Shown here piece by piece: positions 23,361-31,123 of a DNA stretch of 35,138 nucleotides. Positions within the stretch are counted from its first letter, which is position 1; each line of letters starts with the position of its first letter. A program made the translations under genes and the position numbers. The stretch comes from Streptosporangiaceae bacterium (GTDB taxonomy: Bacteria > Actinomycetota > Actinomycetes > Streptosporangiales > Streptosporangiaceae): positions 1 to 35,138 of the forward strand of contig JAFARZ010000419.1 in assembly GCA_019245115.1 (NCBI GenBank), in the 5' to 3' direction. Below the pieces are notes generated by a model. That model saw only the letters and a program-made list of their open reading frames with translations, was not told where the DNA came from and did not search any database.

Positions 23361-24794
23361 ATGAAGAAAAACGTGGATTCAGGACGCGTCACTTCAACGC
23401 GACGTGCGTTCCTGTCCGCCTCGGCCGCCACCGCGGTCGCGGCGCCCCTACTTACCTCCACGGTCGCGCGGGCCGATGATTTCTCAGCCCTTCCCCGGTC
23501 GGAACCCGACGATGGGCTGCGGACGGTCCTCAGCCAGATCGATCCCGACCGGATCCATGCCACCATATTGCGGCTGACCCAGTTCGGGACCAGGCACACC
23601 GCCTCCAGCCAGACTGACCCGGTGCGCGGCATCGGCGCGGCCACCAACTGGGTGTTCCAGCAGATGCAGGCCAACGCCGCGCCCTCCAACGGCCGGATGA
23701 CCGTGCAGAAGCAGACGTTCGTGCAGCCGGTGTCGTCGCGGATCCCGGTCCCGACCACGATCACCAACGTCATCGCCACGCTCAAGGGCACCGCGTCTCC
23801 GGAGCGGTTCTACGTCGTCACCGGCCACCTGGACTCGCGGGTGACCGACGTGCTGAACTTCACCAGCGACGCACCGGGCGCCGACGACGACGCGTCCGGC
23901 GTCGCGGTCGTGATGGAACTCGCCCGGCTGTTCGCGACCCAGCAGTTTCCCGGCACGCTCGTCTTCGCCACCGTGGCCGGCGAAGAGCAGGGCCTGTACG
24001 GTTCGGCGTTCATGGCGCAGCAGATGAAGGCGGCCGGCAACGACGTGCAGGGCATGTTCAGCAACGACATCGTGGGGGCCAGCCAGGCGTGGGACGGCAC
24101 CCGTCCCGACCCGCACAGCGTGCGGCTGTTCGTGGAGGGCATCCCGACCGCGGCGACGGCCAATCAGATCGCGCTCATGCAGTCGGTCGGTGGCGAGAAC
24201 GACGGCGCGACCCATCAGCTTGCCCGGTTCGTCAGCGACGCCGCGCCGTTCGACCTCACCGGCATGAACATCCGGGTGATCTGGCGTCGCGACCGGTACC
24301 TGCGCGGCAGCGACCACATCTCGTTCCAGCAGCAGGGCTACCCGGCGGCCAGGTTCACCGAGCCACGGGAGAACTTCAATCATGAGCACCAGGACACGCA
24401 GGTCGTCAACGGCGTGCAACTGGGCGACCTGATCGAGTTCGTGGACTTCAACTACACGGCCCGCGTGGCCAAGGTGAACGGCGCGGCGCTGTGGGCTCTT
24501 GCCACCGCGCCCAGCACGCCCAAGAACGCGGTGATCCACACGACGCCGCCCGGCACCTTTTCTGGCACCAACCTCTCCAGCCTTGCCTGGGATGCCAACC
24601 CCGAAGCCGACCTGGCGGGATACGAGATCGTCATGCGGGAGACCACGTCGCCCAACTGGACCTCGGCGATCAACGTCGGCAACGTCACCACGGTCACGCT
24701 CGATATATCGAAGGACAACATACAGTTCGGTGTGCGCGCGGTCGACCAGGCCGGCCACCGCAGCCCGGCCGCCTTCCCGCAGGCGGTCGCCTAA
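23361..24794 (+). CDS. Tat-exported M28 family metallopeptidase with C-terminal FN3-like domain
   Basis: About 477 aa. The N-terminus is a twin-arginine signal (STRRAFLSASAATAVAAPLL...ARA), so the enzyme is exported folded. The catalytic domain has the M28 di-zinc residues: His in GHLDS, the bridging Asp in ADDDASG, the Glu pair in AGEEQG, Asp in SNDIVG, and a late His in GSDHISF. These peptidases remove N-terminal amino acids from peptides. The last ~90 residues (TPPGTFSGTNLSSLAWDANPEADLAGYEIVMRE...) look like a fibronectin III domain. Start: ATG 23361, or GTG 23346 in frame five codons earlier. TTGACA at 23326-23331 could be a -35 box, leaving little room for an RBS. The 3' end overlaps the convergent LtrA gene by about 100 bp. 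Confidence 0.85.
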   Translation: MKKNVDSGRVTSTRRAFLSASAATAVAAPLLTSTVARADDFSALPRSEPDDGLRTVLSQIDPDRIHATILRLTQFGTRHTASSQTDPVRGIGAATNWVFQQMQANAAPSNGRMTVQKQTFVQPVSSRIPVPTTITNVIATLKGTASPERFYVVTGHLDSRVTDVLNFTSDAPGADDDASGVAVVMELARLFATQQFPGTLVFATVAGEEQGLYGSAFMAQQMKAAGNDVQGMFSNDIVGASQAWDGTRPDPHSVRLFVEGIPTAATANQIALMQSVGGENDGATHQLARFVSDAAPFDLTGMNIRVIWRRDRYLRGSDHISFQQQGYPAARFTEPRENFNHEHQDTQVVNGVQLGDLIEFVDFNYTARVAKVNGAALWALATAPSTPKNAVIHTTPPGTFSGTNLSSLAWDANPEADLAGYEIVMRETTSPNWTSAINVGNVTTVTLDISKDNIQFGVRAVDQAGHRSPAAFPQAVA

Positions 24795-25974
24795 CTTTTC
24801 TTAAGCCCAAGGGGTCCGGGGGAGGGGTCCCCCGGTCAAAGAGCCGCTGGTGGTCAGAGCTCGCGACAGCGATGACCACCGCCGCGGCGCACGCGGCCAG
24901 GCCCAGTTCCGGGATTGAACGAGCCAGCGGCGCCAGCAGCGCCAGGACGACCACGCCGGCCAGCCGCCCCCGCGGCACCACCCGCCACACCTCCCACTTG
25001 AACGCGGCGTGGCCGGCCAGGTACAACGCGGGGCCGCCGAGAATCATCCACGCGGCGGCCGCGCTCGCGATCTTTCCGGGGTCACGCACGACGATCTGGT
25101 CGGCCGCGGCGACCACGATGATGCCCGCCACCATGACCGGATGGATCCAGTGGTAGGCGGACCGGCCCAGCCGCCCGGGGTCATTCGATGCCGCGATGAC
25201 ACCCGCGGCGGCGTCGGCCGACCTGTCGAAGTACAGCCACCACAGCGTGACCGCCCCGGCGAACGCGACCACGAAGGCGGCCACGCCGCCGGCGGTGACG
25301 GATTCCCGTTCGTACAGCGCCTCGCCGATCCTGACGATCGATTCGCCCAGTGCTATCAGGATGAACGCCTGGCACCGCTCGGCGAAGTGGCCGCCTTCGA
25401 TGTCCCAGTCCGAGGTGCGCGACCGGCCGAGTCCCGGGGTCACGAACCCGGTTGCCGCACCCGCCACATCGATGGCCGCCGCCAGCAGCCACCATACCTC
25501 CCGGGCGTGGCCATACGCGAAGCCGCCCGCCAGGGCAAGCGATCCGCTGACCGTGCACCAGACCAGGATGCGCTCAAAGTTGGCTCGCAGCCGGTTGCCA
25601 CGCAGCACGATCACCATGAACACACCGCGGCCGATCTGCATGGCCGCATACGCGCCGCCGACCAGGAGACCCAGCCCCGCGAACGCCTTCGGCAGCGCTG
25701 CCGACATGGCCAGGCTGACCAGCATCAGAGCGACGAGCAGCAGACGGACCGCCATCCGGTCCGGATCCAGCCAGTTCGTCAGCCAGGTCGTATACGCCCA
25801 TACCTGCCACACCAGCGCCAGCAGCAGTGCCGTCTGCAGTACGCCGCCCACCGTCGGTGAGCTGAGCAGGTGCCCGGAGAGCTGGGTGACCGCGAAAACG
25901 TAGACCAGGTCGAAGAACAGCTCGATGTTGGTGACCCGCTGCGCCGCCGAGCGGTCACGCAGCAGCATCATCAT
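24694..25974 (-). CDS. Low temperature requirement A (LtrA) family membrane protein
   Basis: About 426 aa with many hydrophobic helices. The family signature regions are visible: VTNIELFFDLVYVFAVTQLSGHL at the N-terminus, LDPDRMAVRLLLVALMLVSLAMSAALPKAF, GHFAERCQAFILIALGESIVRIG in the middle and YHWIHPVMVAGIIVVAAADQ later. LtrA proteins are integral membrane proteins of uncertain function. One of three consecutive ATG codons (25974, 25971, 25968) is the start, immediately after the aldo/keto reductase stop at 25976, so the two are probably co-transcribed. After DHQRLFDRG the sequence turns low-complexity (PPPDPLGLRK...) because the frame runs through the GC hairpin at 24811-24836 and the end of the M28 gene. 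The natural stop may have been lost. Confidence 0.8.
   Translation of the reverse strand: MMMLLRDRSAAQRVTNIELFFDLVYVFAVTQLSGHLLSSPTVGGVLQTALLLALVWQVWAYTTWLTNWLDPDRMAVRLLLVALMLVSLAMSAALPKAFAGLGLLVGGAYAAMQIGRGVFMVIVLRGNRLRANFERILVWCTVSGSLALAGGFAYGHAREVWWLLAAAIDVAGAATGFVTPGLGRSRTSDWDIEGGHFAERCQAFILIALGESIVRIGEALYERESVTAGGVAAFVVAFAGAVTLWWLYFDRSADAAAGVIAASNDPGRLGRSAYHWIHPVMVAGIIVVAAADQIVVRDPGKIASAAAAWMILGGPALYLAGHAAFKWEVWRVVPRGRLAGVVVLALLAPLARSIPELGLAACAAAVVIAVASSDHQRLFDRGTPPPDPLGLRKVRRPPAGRRPGCGGRPGRPRAHRTVCCPSIYRA
24811..24836. repeat. GC-rich hairpin element (copy 1)
   Basis: CCGGGGGA (24816-24823), loop GGGG, TCCCCCGG (24828-24835). With its flanks this matches, on the minus strand, the element at 29149-29170 (ACC-stem-GACCCC). 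It lies between the M28 stop and the body of LtrA and may act as a bidirectional terminator. It is read through as PPPDPLG at the LtrA C-terminus. Confidence 0.6.
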
Positions 25975-25975
25975 C

Positions 25976-26989
25976 TCACCAGGCGTAGTGTTCCGGCGCG
26001 GTCTTGTAACCGGGGAACAGGTCGTCGAGGCGCTTGAGCACATCGGCGTCCAGCGTCAGGTCCACGGCGCGCAGCGACTCGTCGAGCTGAGCCGCCGTAC
26101 GCGGCCCGATGATCGGCGCGGTCACTCCGTCCCGGTGCAGCAGCCAGGCGAGCGCCACGTTGGCGGGCTGCTCGCCGAGCCCGGCGCACAGGTCCTCGTA
26201 CGCCTCCAGACGGTCCCGGTTCTGCGTGACCTCCTCCTGGGCCCGGCCCGCCAGCCGCCGGCGGCCCTCCCGTTCCTTGCGCAGCACGCCGCCGAGCAGG
26301 CCGCCGTGCAATGGCGACCACGGGATGACGCCGACACCGTACTCGATCGTCGCGGGCAGCACCTCGAGCTCGATTTCCCGGGTCAGCAGATTGTAGATGG
26401 ACTGCTCGCTGACCAGGCCGAAGAACCCGCGCGCCGCCGCCAGATCGTTGGCCTGGGCGATGTGCCAGCCGGCGAAGTTCGACGAGCCGACATACAGGAT
26501 CTTGCCCTGCGCGACGAGCACCTCCATGGCCTGCCAGATCTCGTCCCAGGGGGTCTCCCGGTCGACGTGGTGCATCTGGTACAGGTCGATGTGGTCGGTC
26601 CGCAGCCGCCGCAGCGACGCGTCACACGAGCGCCGGATGTTCAGCGCGGACAGCTTGCCCTCGTTCGGCCACTCCCCCATGGCCCCGTACAGCTTGGTGG
26701 CCAGCACCGTGCGCTCGCGACGCCCGCCGCCGGATGCGAACCATTCACCGATGATCTCCTCGGTCCACCCGGAGTGCGCCTGTTCGTTCTGCGCCACCTG
26801 GCCCGGCGGTGTGTGGCCGCCGCCGTACCGGTTCGCGGTGTCGAAGAAGTTGATGCCGGCCTCGTGTGCCCGGTCCATGATCGCGTGCGCGTCTCCCGGC
26901 GGGGTCAGCGGGCCGAAGTTCATCGTGCCCAGGCACAAGCGGCTGACGGAAAGACCGGACCGCCCCAGATGCGTGTATTCCATGCTCAT
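25976..26989 (-). CDS. Aldo/keto reductase
   Basis: A 337-aa (beta/alpha)8 oxidoreductase of the AKR superfamily, using NAD(P)H to reduce aldehydes or ketones in the cytosol. Catalytic residues are recognisable: Asp and Tyr in INFFDTANRYGGG (~residues 50-60), Lys in TVLATKLYG (~100) and His in YQMHHVDRE (~140). The cofactor end shows YVGSSNFAGWHI, GVIPWSPLHGGLL and APIIGPRTAAQLDESL, typical of the family. ATG 26989 is preceded by GAAAGG; ATG 26983 gives better spacing (MEYTHLGRSG start). It is followed within two bases by the LtrA gene. It appears intact and ordinary; no link to the cluster is visible. Confidence 0.9.
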   Translation of the reverse strand: MSMEYTHLGRSGLSVSRLCLGTMNFGPLTPPGDAHAIMDRAHEAGINFFDTANRYGGGHTPPGQVAQNEQAHSGWTEEIIGEWFASGGGRRERTVLATKLYGAMGEWPNEGKLSALNIRRSCDASLRRLRTDHIDLYQMHHVDRETPWDEIWQAMEVLVAQGKILYVGSSNFAGWHIAQANDLAAARGFFGLVSEQSIYNLLTREIELEVLPATIEYGVGVIPWSPLHGGLLGGVLRKEREGRRRLAGRAQEEVTQNRDRLEAYEDLCAGLGEQPANVALAWLLHRDGVTAPIIGPRTAAQLDESLRAVDLTLDADVLKRLDDLFPGYKTAPEHYAW

Positions 26990-27463
26990 AGCCTTTCACG
27001 CCAACCCCACCGGTCCGCCTCCACCATCCCCGCGAACCCCGCCAACCCCTCGTCGGCCCACTCTCACCCACCCAACCCCTTGAATGTCACATTCATGGCG
27101 TCATAACCCCTTGGTTGTCACATGGGTGTGGCTCCCTTAAAGTGACAGCCAGCCAGGTGCTGCTCCCTGGCCAGCGGCACCGATGGCACCATCGGGCACG
27201 CTCTAATAGCGCTACTGATCGGTTTGAGCGACACCGATGGCACCACCGGCATGTTGCCCACTCTGGAGGAGCCGCACCCTTGTCACATCCATGGTGTTGC
27301 GCCGCCGCCCCCCTATTCCACAAATCTGGATATATCGGATTTGCGGATGCCATTCACCAAGCGTCGTGGGCTTGTACCAGTCCCACAGATCCTGGCACAC
27401 GGAGCCCAGGTACACATCTCGCCACTCTCATCCCGCCTGCATCAGGGCGCGCCCGGAGGCGCC

Positions 27464-27517
27464 CGGATGGATGTGGCAGCCACCCGGTTACAACCGGGTG
27501 GCTGCCACATCCATCCG
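27464..27517. repeat. Perfect 26-bp inverted repeat with 2-nt loop
   Basis: The arm 27464-27489 is exactly complementary to 27492-27517, leaving only AC (27490-27491) between them. The core is TGGCAGCCACCCGGTT / AACCGGGTGGCTGCCA. As RNA or extruded DNA it makes a very stable hairpin. No T-run follows, so a normal terminator is unlikely. It is not flanked by a recognisable transposase. Confidence 0.85.
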
Positions 27518-27636
27518 AACAGGATCCGAATCGAACCGCCGACGCTACCTGAATAGTCACGATTTGTGCCGGACTGGTCGGCGGCGGAGGAAGCAGGCGG
27601 CGGGGGACGGGGCGGCCGGGGGCAGGGTGGTGGACG

Positions 27637-27764
27637 GGGCGGAGCAAGCAGGCGTGGTGCGGAGTGGGCGGCGGGGAGCGGAGTTGGCGGCGGGCGGAGC
27701 AAGCAGGCGTGGCGCGGAGTGGGCGGCGGGGAGCGGAGTTGGCGGCGGGCGGAGCAGGCAGGCG
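27637..27764. repeat. 55-bp tandem repeat, about 2.3 copies
   Basis: Unit 1 (27637-27691) and unit 2 (27692-27746) differ at one position; unit 3 is partial and diverges after ~18 bases (27747-27764). Each begins GGGCGGAGCAAGCAGGCGTG. The period is not a multiple of three and the strand is very G-rich, so the region is non-coding and could form G-quadruplex structures. Confidence 0.8.
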
Positions 27765-27961
27765 GCGGTGGCGGATGGACCGCGGCCCGGATCCCGGCTC
27801 GGCTGCCGGTATGGATGGCGTCATTCATGGCGGCCGTGGTCCTGAAGGTCCCGCCGAACGGTATGGATGGCGCTGGCACCAGGCGGTGCTGGCACCGCGG
27901 GCATGCACGGTCAGGACGGGACGAACCACCGCCGTTCAGTTATGATGGTCGTGTGATTTTG

Positions 27962-28006
27962 ATGTGTGCGCAGTGGTGGGCGGCCGGCTTAGGGCGGCCG
28001 CTGTAA
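27962..28006 (+). CDS. trpS leader peptide with tandem Trp codons
   Basis: A 14-aa open frame, MCAQWWAAGLGRPL, from ATG 27962 to TAA 28004-28006. Two consecutive TGG codons lie at 27974-27979. GTG 27953 is an alternative in-frame start. It is followed by an attenuator hairpin and then trpS. A ribosome stalled at Trp-Trp leaves GGGCGGCC (27993-28000) free. That segment mimics the 3' arm of the terminator (GGACGGCC) and can pair with its 5' arm as antiterminator. A ribosome reaching the stop codon would cover it. This is the classic ribosome-mediated attenuation design. Confidence 0.8.
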   Translation: MCAQWWAAGLGRPL

Positions 28007-28020
28007 CACCTCGCGCATCG

Positions 28021-28053
28021 AGGCCGTCCGGGATGGACGGCCTTTGTTCTTTC
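28021..28053 (+). terminator. Attenuator terminator of trpS
   Basis: AGGCCGTCC (28021-28029), loop GGGAT, GGACGGCCT (28035-28043), then TTGTTCTTT. The 9-bp stem plus T-rich tail is an intrinsic terminator 14 bases beyond the leader stop codon and upstream of the trpS RBS. Its 5' arm can alternatively pair with 27993-28000. Confidence 0.8.
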
Positions 28054-28098
28054 TCGGGACGGGCTGCCCCCGGACCCGTTTCCCCGAGGAGGGACACA

Positions 28099-29118
28099 AT
28101 GACTACCGTGACAGCCGAGCGTGACGAAGCCATCGGCACCGCGGCACCGCCCCGGATCCTGACCGGGGACCGGCCGACCGGGCCGCTGCATCTGGGCCAT
28201 TATTTCGGCACGCTGCGGAACCGGGTGCGGCTACAGGAGCAGGGCGCCGACCTGCTCGTGCTGATCGCCGACTACCAGGTGCTGACGGACCGCGATACCG
28301 CCGAGCGCCTAGAGGAATACGTCTACGGCCAGGTGGTCGACTACCTGGCCATCGGCATTGATCCGGCTCGGGCCACGATCTTCGCCCACAGCGCGGTGCC
28401 CGCGCTCAACCAGTTGCTGCTGCCGTTCCTGAGCCTGGTGTCCGTGCCCGAACTCAACCGCAACCCCACGGTCAAGGATGAGATCGCCCACGCGAGAACA
28501 TCATCGGTCAGCGGGCTGATGTTCAGCTACCCGGCCCACCAGGCCGCGGACATCTTGTCGTGCAAGGCGAACCTGGTGCCGGTCGGGCAGGACCAGCTTC
28601 CGCACGTGGAGCTCACCCGGGTCATCGCCCGGCGGTTCAACCAGCGGTACGGGCCGGTGTTCGGAGTGCCGGAGGCGATGCTGTCCGAGGCGCCGCTGCT
28701 GCTCGGCACGGACGGCGGCAAGATGAGCAAGAGCCGGGGCAACGCGATAGCGCTGTCGGACACCGCCGACCAGACCGCGCGGCGGATCCGCGGCGCGAAG
28801 ACCGACCTGGACCCGGAGATCGGCTACGACCCGGAGCGCAGGCCGGAGGTGTCCAACCTGGTGCTGCTCGCCGCGCTGTGCCTGGACCGCGATCCGCACG
28901 AGGTCGCCGCCAGTATCGGACGCGGCGCACGGGCGCTGAAGGAAACGGTCATCGCCGCGGTCAACGAGGCGTTCGCGCCGATCCGCGCCAGGCGCGCCGA
29001 ATACGCCGCGGACCCGGGTTTCGTCCGCGCCGTGCTGCGGCAGGGCACCGAACGCGCGAACGACATCGCCACGGACACGTTGACGGAGGTGCGCTCGGCC
29101 ATGGGTATGAGCTACTAG
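28099..29118 (+). CDS. trpS: Tryptophanyl-tRNA synthetase, probably the auxiliary inducible form
   Basis: A 339-aa class I aminoacyl-tRNA synthetase that charges tRNA-Trp. The HIGH motif is HLGHYFG (residues ~33-39) and the KMSKS motif is GGKMSKSRG (~210-218). TrpRS-typical blocks include ILTGDRPTGPLHLGH, the AHSAVPALNQLLLPF region, FSYPAHQAADILSCKANLVPVGQDQ and PEAMLSEAPLLLGTDG. AGGAGGG lies five bases before ATG 28099. Expression is predicted to rise on shortage of charged tRNA-Trp through the leader and attenuator at 27962-28053. In Streptomyces coelicolor the auxiliary, indolmycin-resistant TrpRS is controlled this way, so I infer this is the resistant second copy, not the housekeeping one. 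The polymerase gene begins about 10 bp downstream. Confidence 0.9.
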   Translation: MTTVTAERDEAIGTAAPPRILTGDRPTGPLHLGHYFGTLRNRVRLQEQGADLLVLIADYQVLTDRDTAERLEEYVYGQVVDYLAIGIDPARATIFAHSAVPALNQLLLPFLSLVSVPELNRNPTVKDEIAHARTSSVSGLMFSYPAHQAADILSCKANLVPVGQDQLPHVELTRVIARRFNQRYGPVFGVPEAMLSEAPLLLGTDGGKMSKSRGNAIALSDTADQTARRIRGAKTDLDPEIGYDPERRPEVSNLVLLAALCLDRDPHEVAASIGRGARALKETVIAAVNEAFAPIRARRAEYAADPGFVRAVLRQGTERANDIATDTLTEVRSAMGMSY

Positions 29119-29128
29119 CGTCTGATCT

Positions 29129-31123
29129 GTGGCGAAGCTCGGTCCTTACCGGGGGGAGGCGTCCCCCCGGACCCCCCTCGCGGCCTGGCTGGAACAGGCG
29201 GGCGTAAAGCGTGGCGACCCGGTGGGGCTGGCCGTCGCGCCCGGCGGCGCGGGCATCGCCGTGGCGACCACGTCGGGCCGCACCTGGACCGGCGACGACG
29301 CCGGCGAGCTGAGGCTCGCGGACGCCGGACCGCGCCCGCGATGGGTGGTCTGGCCGGGCCCGACCGCGGCCAGGACGGCCGGGGTGCGGCTCGCGACGTG
29401 CTGGGATATCGCGGCGGTCCATCGCGTGCTGTTCGGTGGCTGGCGGGCCGATCCGGCGCTGGTGTGGGCTCGCCTGCATGGACTGGCCGAGGGATCCGCC
29501 GGGCCGGCCCATGCGGGGTCGGCCCATGCGGGGCCGGATCTGTTCGATCTGACCGACGACTCCGATGATCCGGTAGCGCCCGACGGGTCGCTGCGGGCGT
29601 CGTGGGTGAACGGCGAGTGGGCGGCCAGCCCGGCGCGGATGGCACGCTGGGCGTCGCTGGCGGTCGAGGTGGCGGCGCTCCAGCGCGCTGAGCTGGCCAA
29701 GGTCGCCACCGAACGGCCGGCCATCGGAGGAGTCGCCATCTCGGAGTCGGCGGTCGAACTGCTCTGCGCCGAGCTGTCCCACGAAGGGCTGCCGGTGAAC
29801 CGCGCGCTGGCCGAGGAACTGCTGGCCGGTTTCATCGGGCCGCGCCCACGCAGCGACGCCGAGGCGCTTGCGCTGCGGGCGGAGCGGGACCAGATCGTGC
29901 TCCGGCACCTGCCCGCGGGCACGGTCGCCGACCTGCGCAGTCCGGTCCAGGTCAAGGACCTGCTGCGCAAGATGGGCATCGACGTGCCGGACACCCGGGC
30001 GCCGCGGTTGCGAGAACTGAAGGACAAGTATCCGCTGGTCGAGGCCCTGCTGGAGTGGCGGAAGGCGGAGCGGATCGCGACGACCTACGGTTACGGGTGG
30101 CTGGACGCGCATCTCGGCGCGGACGGGCGGCTGCGCGGCGAGTGGACCGGGTGCGACGGCGCGGCCGGGCGGATGACGGCGTCGGCTGGGTTGCACAACA
30201 TGCCTTCGGTGCTGCGTGCGGCGGTGGTCGCGGAGCCGGGGCACGTGTTCGTCCGCGCGGATCTGGGGCAGATCGAGCCGCGGGTGCTCGCCGCGGTGTC
30301 CGGGGACGCCGCGCTGGCGTCCGCGACGCTGTCGGATGACCTGTACGCGCCGGTGGCCGAAGCCCTGAAGGTGGAGCGGCCGATCGCGAAGGTGGCGGTG
30401 CTCGGCGCGATGTACGGGCAGACGACCGGTCACGGCGCGGTTACGCTGCGGCGGCTCAAGGCCGCCTATCCGGTCGCGATGGCGTACCTGGACGCCGGGG
30501 ACCGGGCCGGCCAGGCCGGACGCGACCTGCGCACCTACGGCGGGCGGCTGGTGTCGATGGCTCGTGCTTCCGGGCCCGACACGCCGGCCAGGGCGGCAGC
30601 CCGCGGCCGGTACGGGCGGAACGCGCTGGTGCAGGGGGCGGCGGCGGAGTTCTTCAAGATGTGGGCGGTCACGGTGCGGGCCCGGGCCGGTTCGCTGGAC
30701 GCCCGGATCGTGCTGTGCCTGCATGACGAACTGCTGCTGCACGCGCCGGCCGGGGCGGCGCAGGAAACGGCGCGGCTCGTCGAGGACTGCCTGCGGGAGA
30801 CCGCCTCCCGCTGGGCGCCGGGCAGCAAGGTCCGCTTCATCGCCGACACCCGCGTCCTGACCGCCTGGTCGGAAGCGAAGTTCAAGAACCCTTTATATGG
30901 AACGGCTGTGGTTCCCCGGTTCAGTCAGCCGCGTCCGGCGGGGGGGCGACCGAGTTGCTGCGCACCACCTCCGAGTAGAACCGGGAGCTGGCCTTGGGGA
31001 TGCGGCGCTGCGTGCCGAAGTCCACGAACACGATCCCGAACCGCTTCTGGTAACCCCAGCCCCACTCGAAGTTGTCCAGCAGCGACCAGACGTAGTAGCC
31101 GGCCAGGTTGGCCCCGTCGTTGA
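29129..31123 (+). CDS. Family A DNA polymerase (actinobacterial 3'-5' exonuclease/polymerase type)
   Basis: Open for 664 aa; the recognisable protein ends near residue 590. Polymerase motif A is RADLGQIEPRVLA (~385), motif B region is PIAKVAVLGAMYGQ (~425) and motif C is VLCLHDELLLH (~535), all with expected catalytic residues. The N-terminal exonuclease half is short and I see no clear DxE or other DEDD residues, so proofreading is doubtful. These shortened PolA-like proteins are typical of actinomycetes and probably serve in repair. The GTG at 29129 has no good RBS, and residues 7-14 are encoded by the GC hairpin at 29149-29170, so the true start may differ. After LTAWSEAKFKNPLYG the frame runs ~200 bp antisense into the GH1 gene as Pro/Arg/Ser-rich sequence, which suggests loss of the original stop. 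A 15-bp duplication (29506-29535) encodes AHAGSAHAG. Confidence 0.75.
   Translation: MAKLGPYRGEASPRTPLAAWLEQAGVKRGDPVGLAVAPGGAGIAVATTSGRTWTGDDAGELRLADAGPRPRWVVWPGPTAARTAGVRLATCWDIAAVHRVLFGGWRADPALVWARLHGLAEGSAGPAHAGSAHAGPDLFDLTDDSDDPVAPDGSLRASWVNGEWAASPARMARWASLAVEVAALQRAELAKVATERPAIGGVAISESAVELLCAELSHEGLPVNRALAEELLAGFIGPRPRSDAEALALRAERDQIVLRHLPAGTVADLRSPVQVKDLLRKMGIDVPDTRAPRLRELKDKYPLVEALLEWRKAERIATTYGYGWLDAHLGADGRLRGEWTGCDGAAGRMTASAGLHNMPSVLRAAVVAEPGHVFVRADLGQIEPRVLAAVSGDAALASATLSDDLYAPVAEALKVERPIAKVAVLGAMYGQTTGHGAVTLRRLKAAYPVAMAYLDAGDRAGQAGRDLRTYGGRLVSMARASGPDTPARAAARGRYGRNALVQGAAAEFFKMWAVTVRARAGSLDARIVLCLHDELLLHAPAGAAQETARLVEDCLRETASRWAPGSKVRFIADTRVLTAWSEAKFKNPLYGTAVVPRFSQPRPAGGRPSCCAPPPSRTGSWPWGCGAACRSPRTRSRTASGNPSPTRSCPAATRRSSRPGWPRR
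29149..29170. repeat. GC-rich hairpin element (copy 2)
   Basis: CCGGGGGGA (29149-29157), loop GGCG, TCCCCCCGG (29162-29170), a perfect 9-bp stem followed by ACCCCCC. Same design as 24811-24836. It begins 30 bp after the trpS stop and may be its terminator, yet it falls inside the predicted start of the polymerase gene. Confidence 0.6.
29506..29535. repeat. 15-bp tandem duplication in the polymerase gene
   Basis: GGCCCATGCGGGGTC (29506-29520) followed by GGCCCATGCGGGGCC (29521-29535). It keeps the frame and duplicates the peptide AHAG in the linker of the N-terminal half. Confidence 0.65.

Larger units (their letters stand above)
26990..27961. other. Gene-free, repeat-rich region before the trpS attenuator
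   Basis: Nearly 1 kb with no credible gene: frames on both strands are compositionally odd and lack family features. It contains the palindrome CCGATGG-CA-CCATCGG (27180-27195) with a near copy at 27234-27249, the pair CAAATC / GATTTG (27321-27326, 27338-27343), a perfect 26-bp inverted repeat (27464-27517), a 55-bp tandem repeat (27637-27764), and CGGTATGGATGGCG twice (27807-27820, 27859-27872). The trpS promoter should lie near the right end, but I could not define it. Confidence 0.5.

Noticed and set aside
23484..24758. Long minus-strand open frame opposite the M28 peptidase gene
   Set aside because: Compositional shadow: Arg/Gly/His-rich, no family motifs, and the plus strand encodes a complete Tat-exported peptidase.
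27518..27560. tRNA-like T-arm (GGTTCGATTC on the minus strand)
   Set aside because: The stem bases on either side do not pair and no acceptor, D or anticodon arm can be drawn around it.
27637..27764. CRISPR array
   Set aside because: The 55-bp units are contiguous with no spacers, and no cas genes are present in the window.
28961..30742. 593-codon minus-strand open frame opposite the polymerase gene
   Set aside because: High-GC antisense shadow, rich in Arg/Pro/His; the plus-strand frame has all polymerase motifs.
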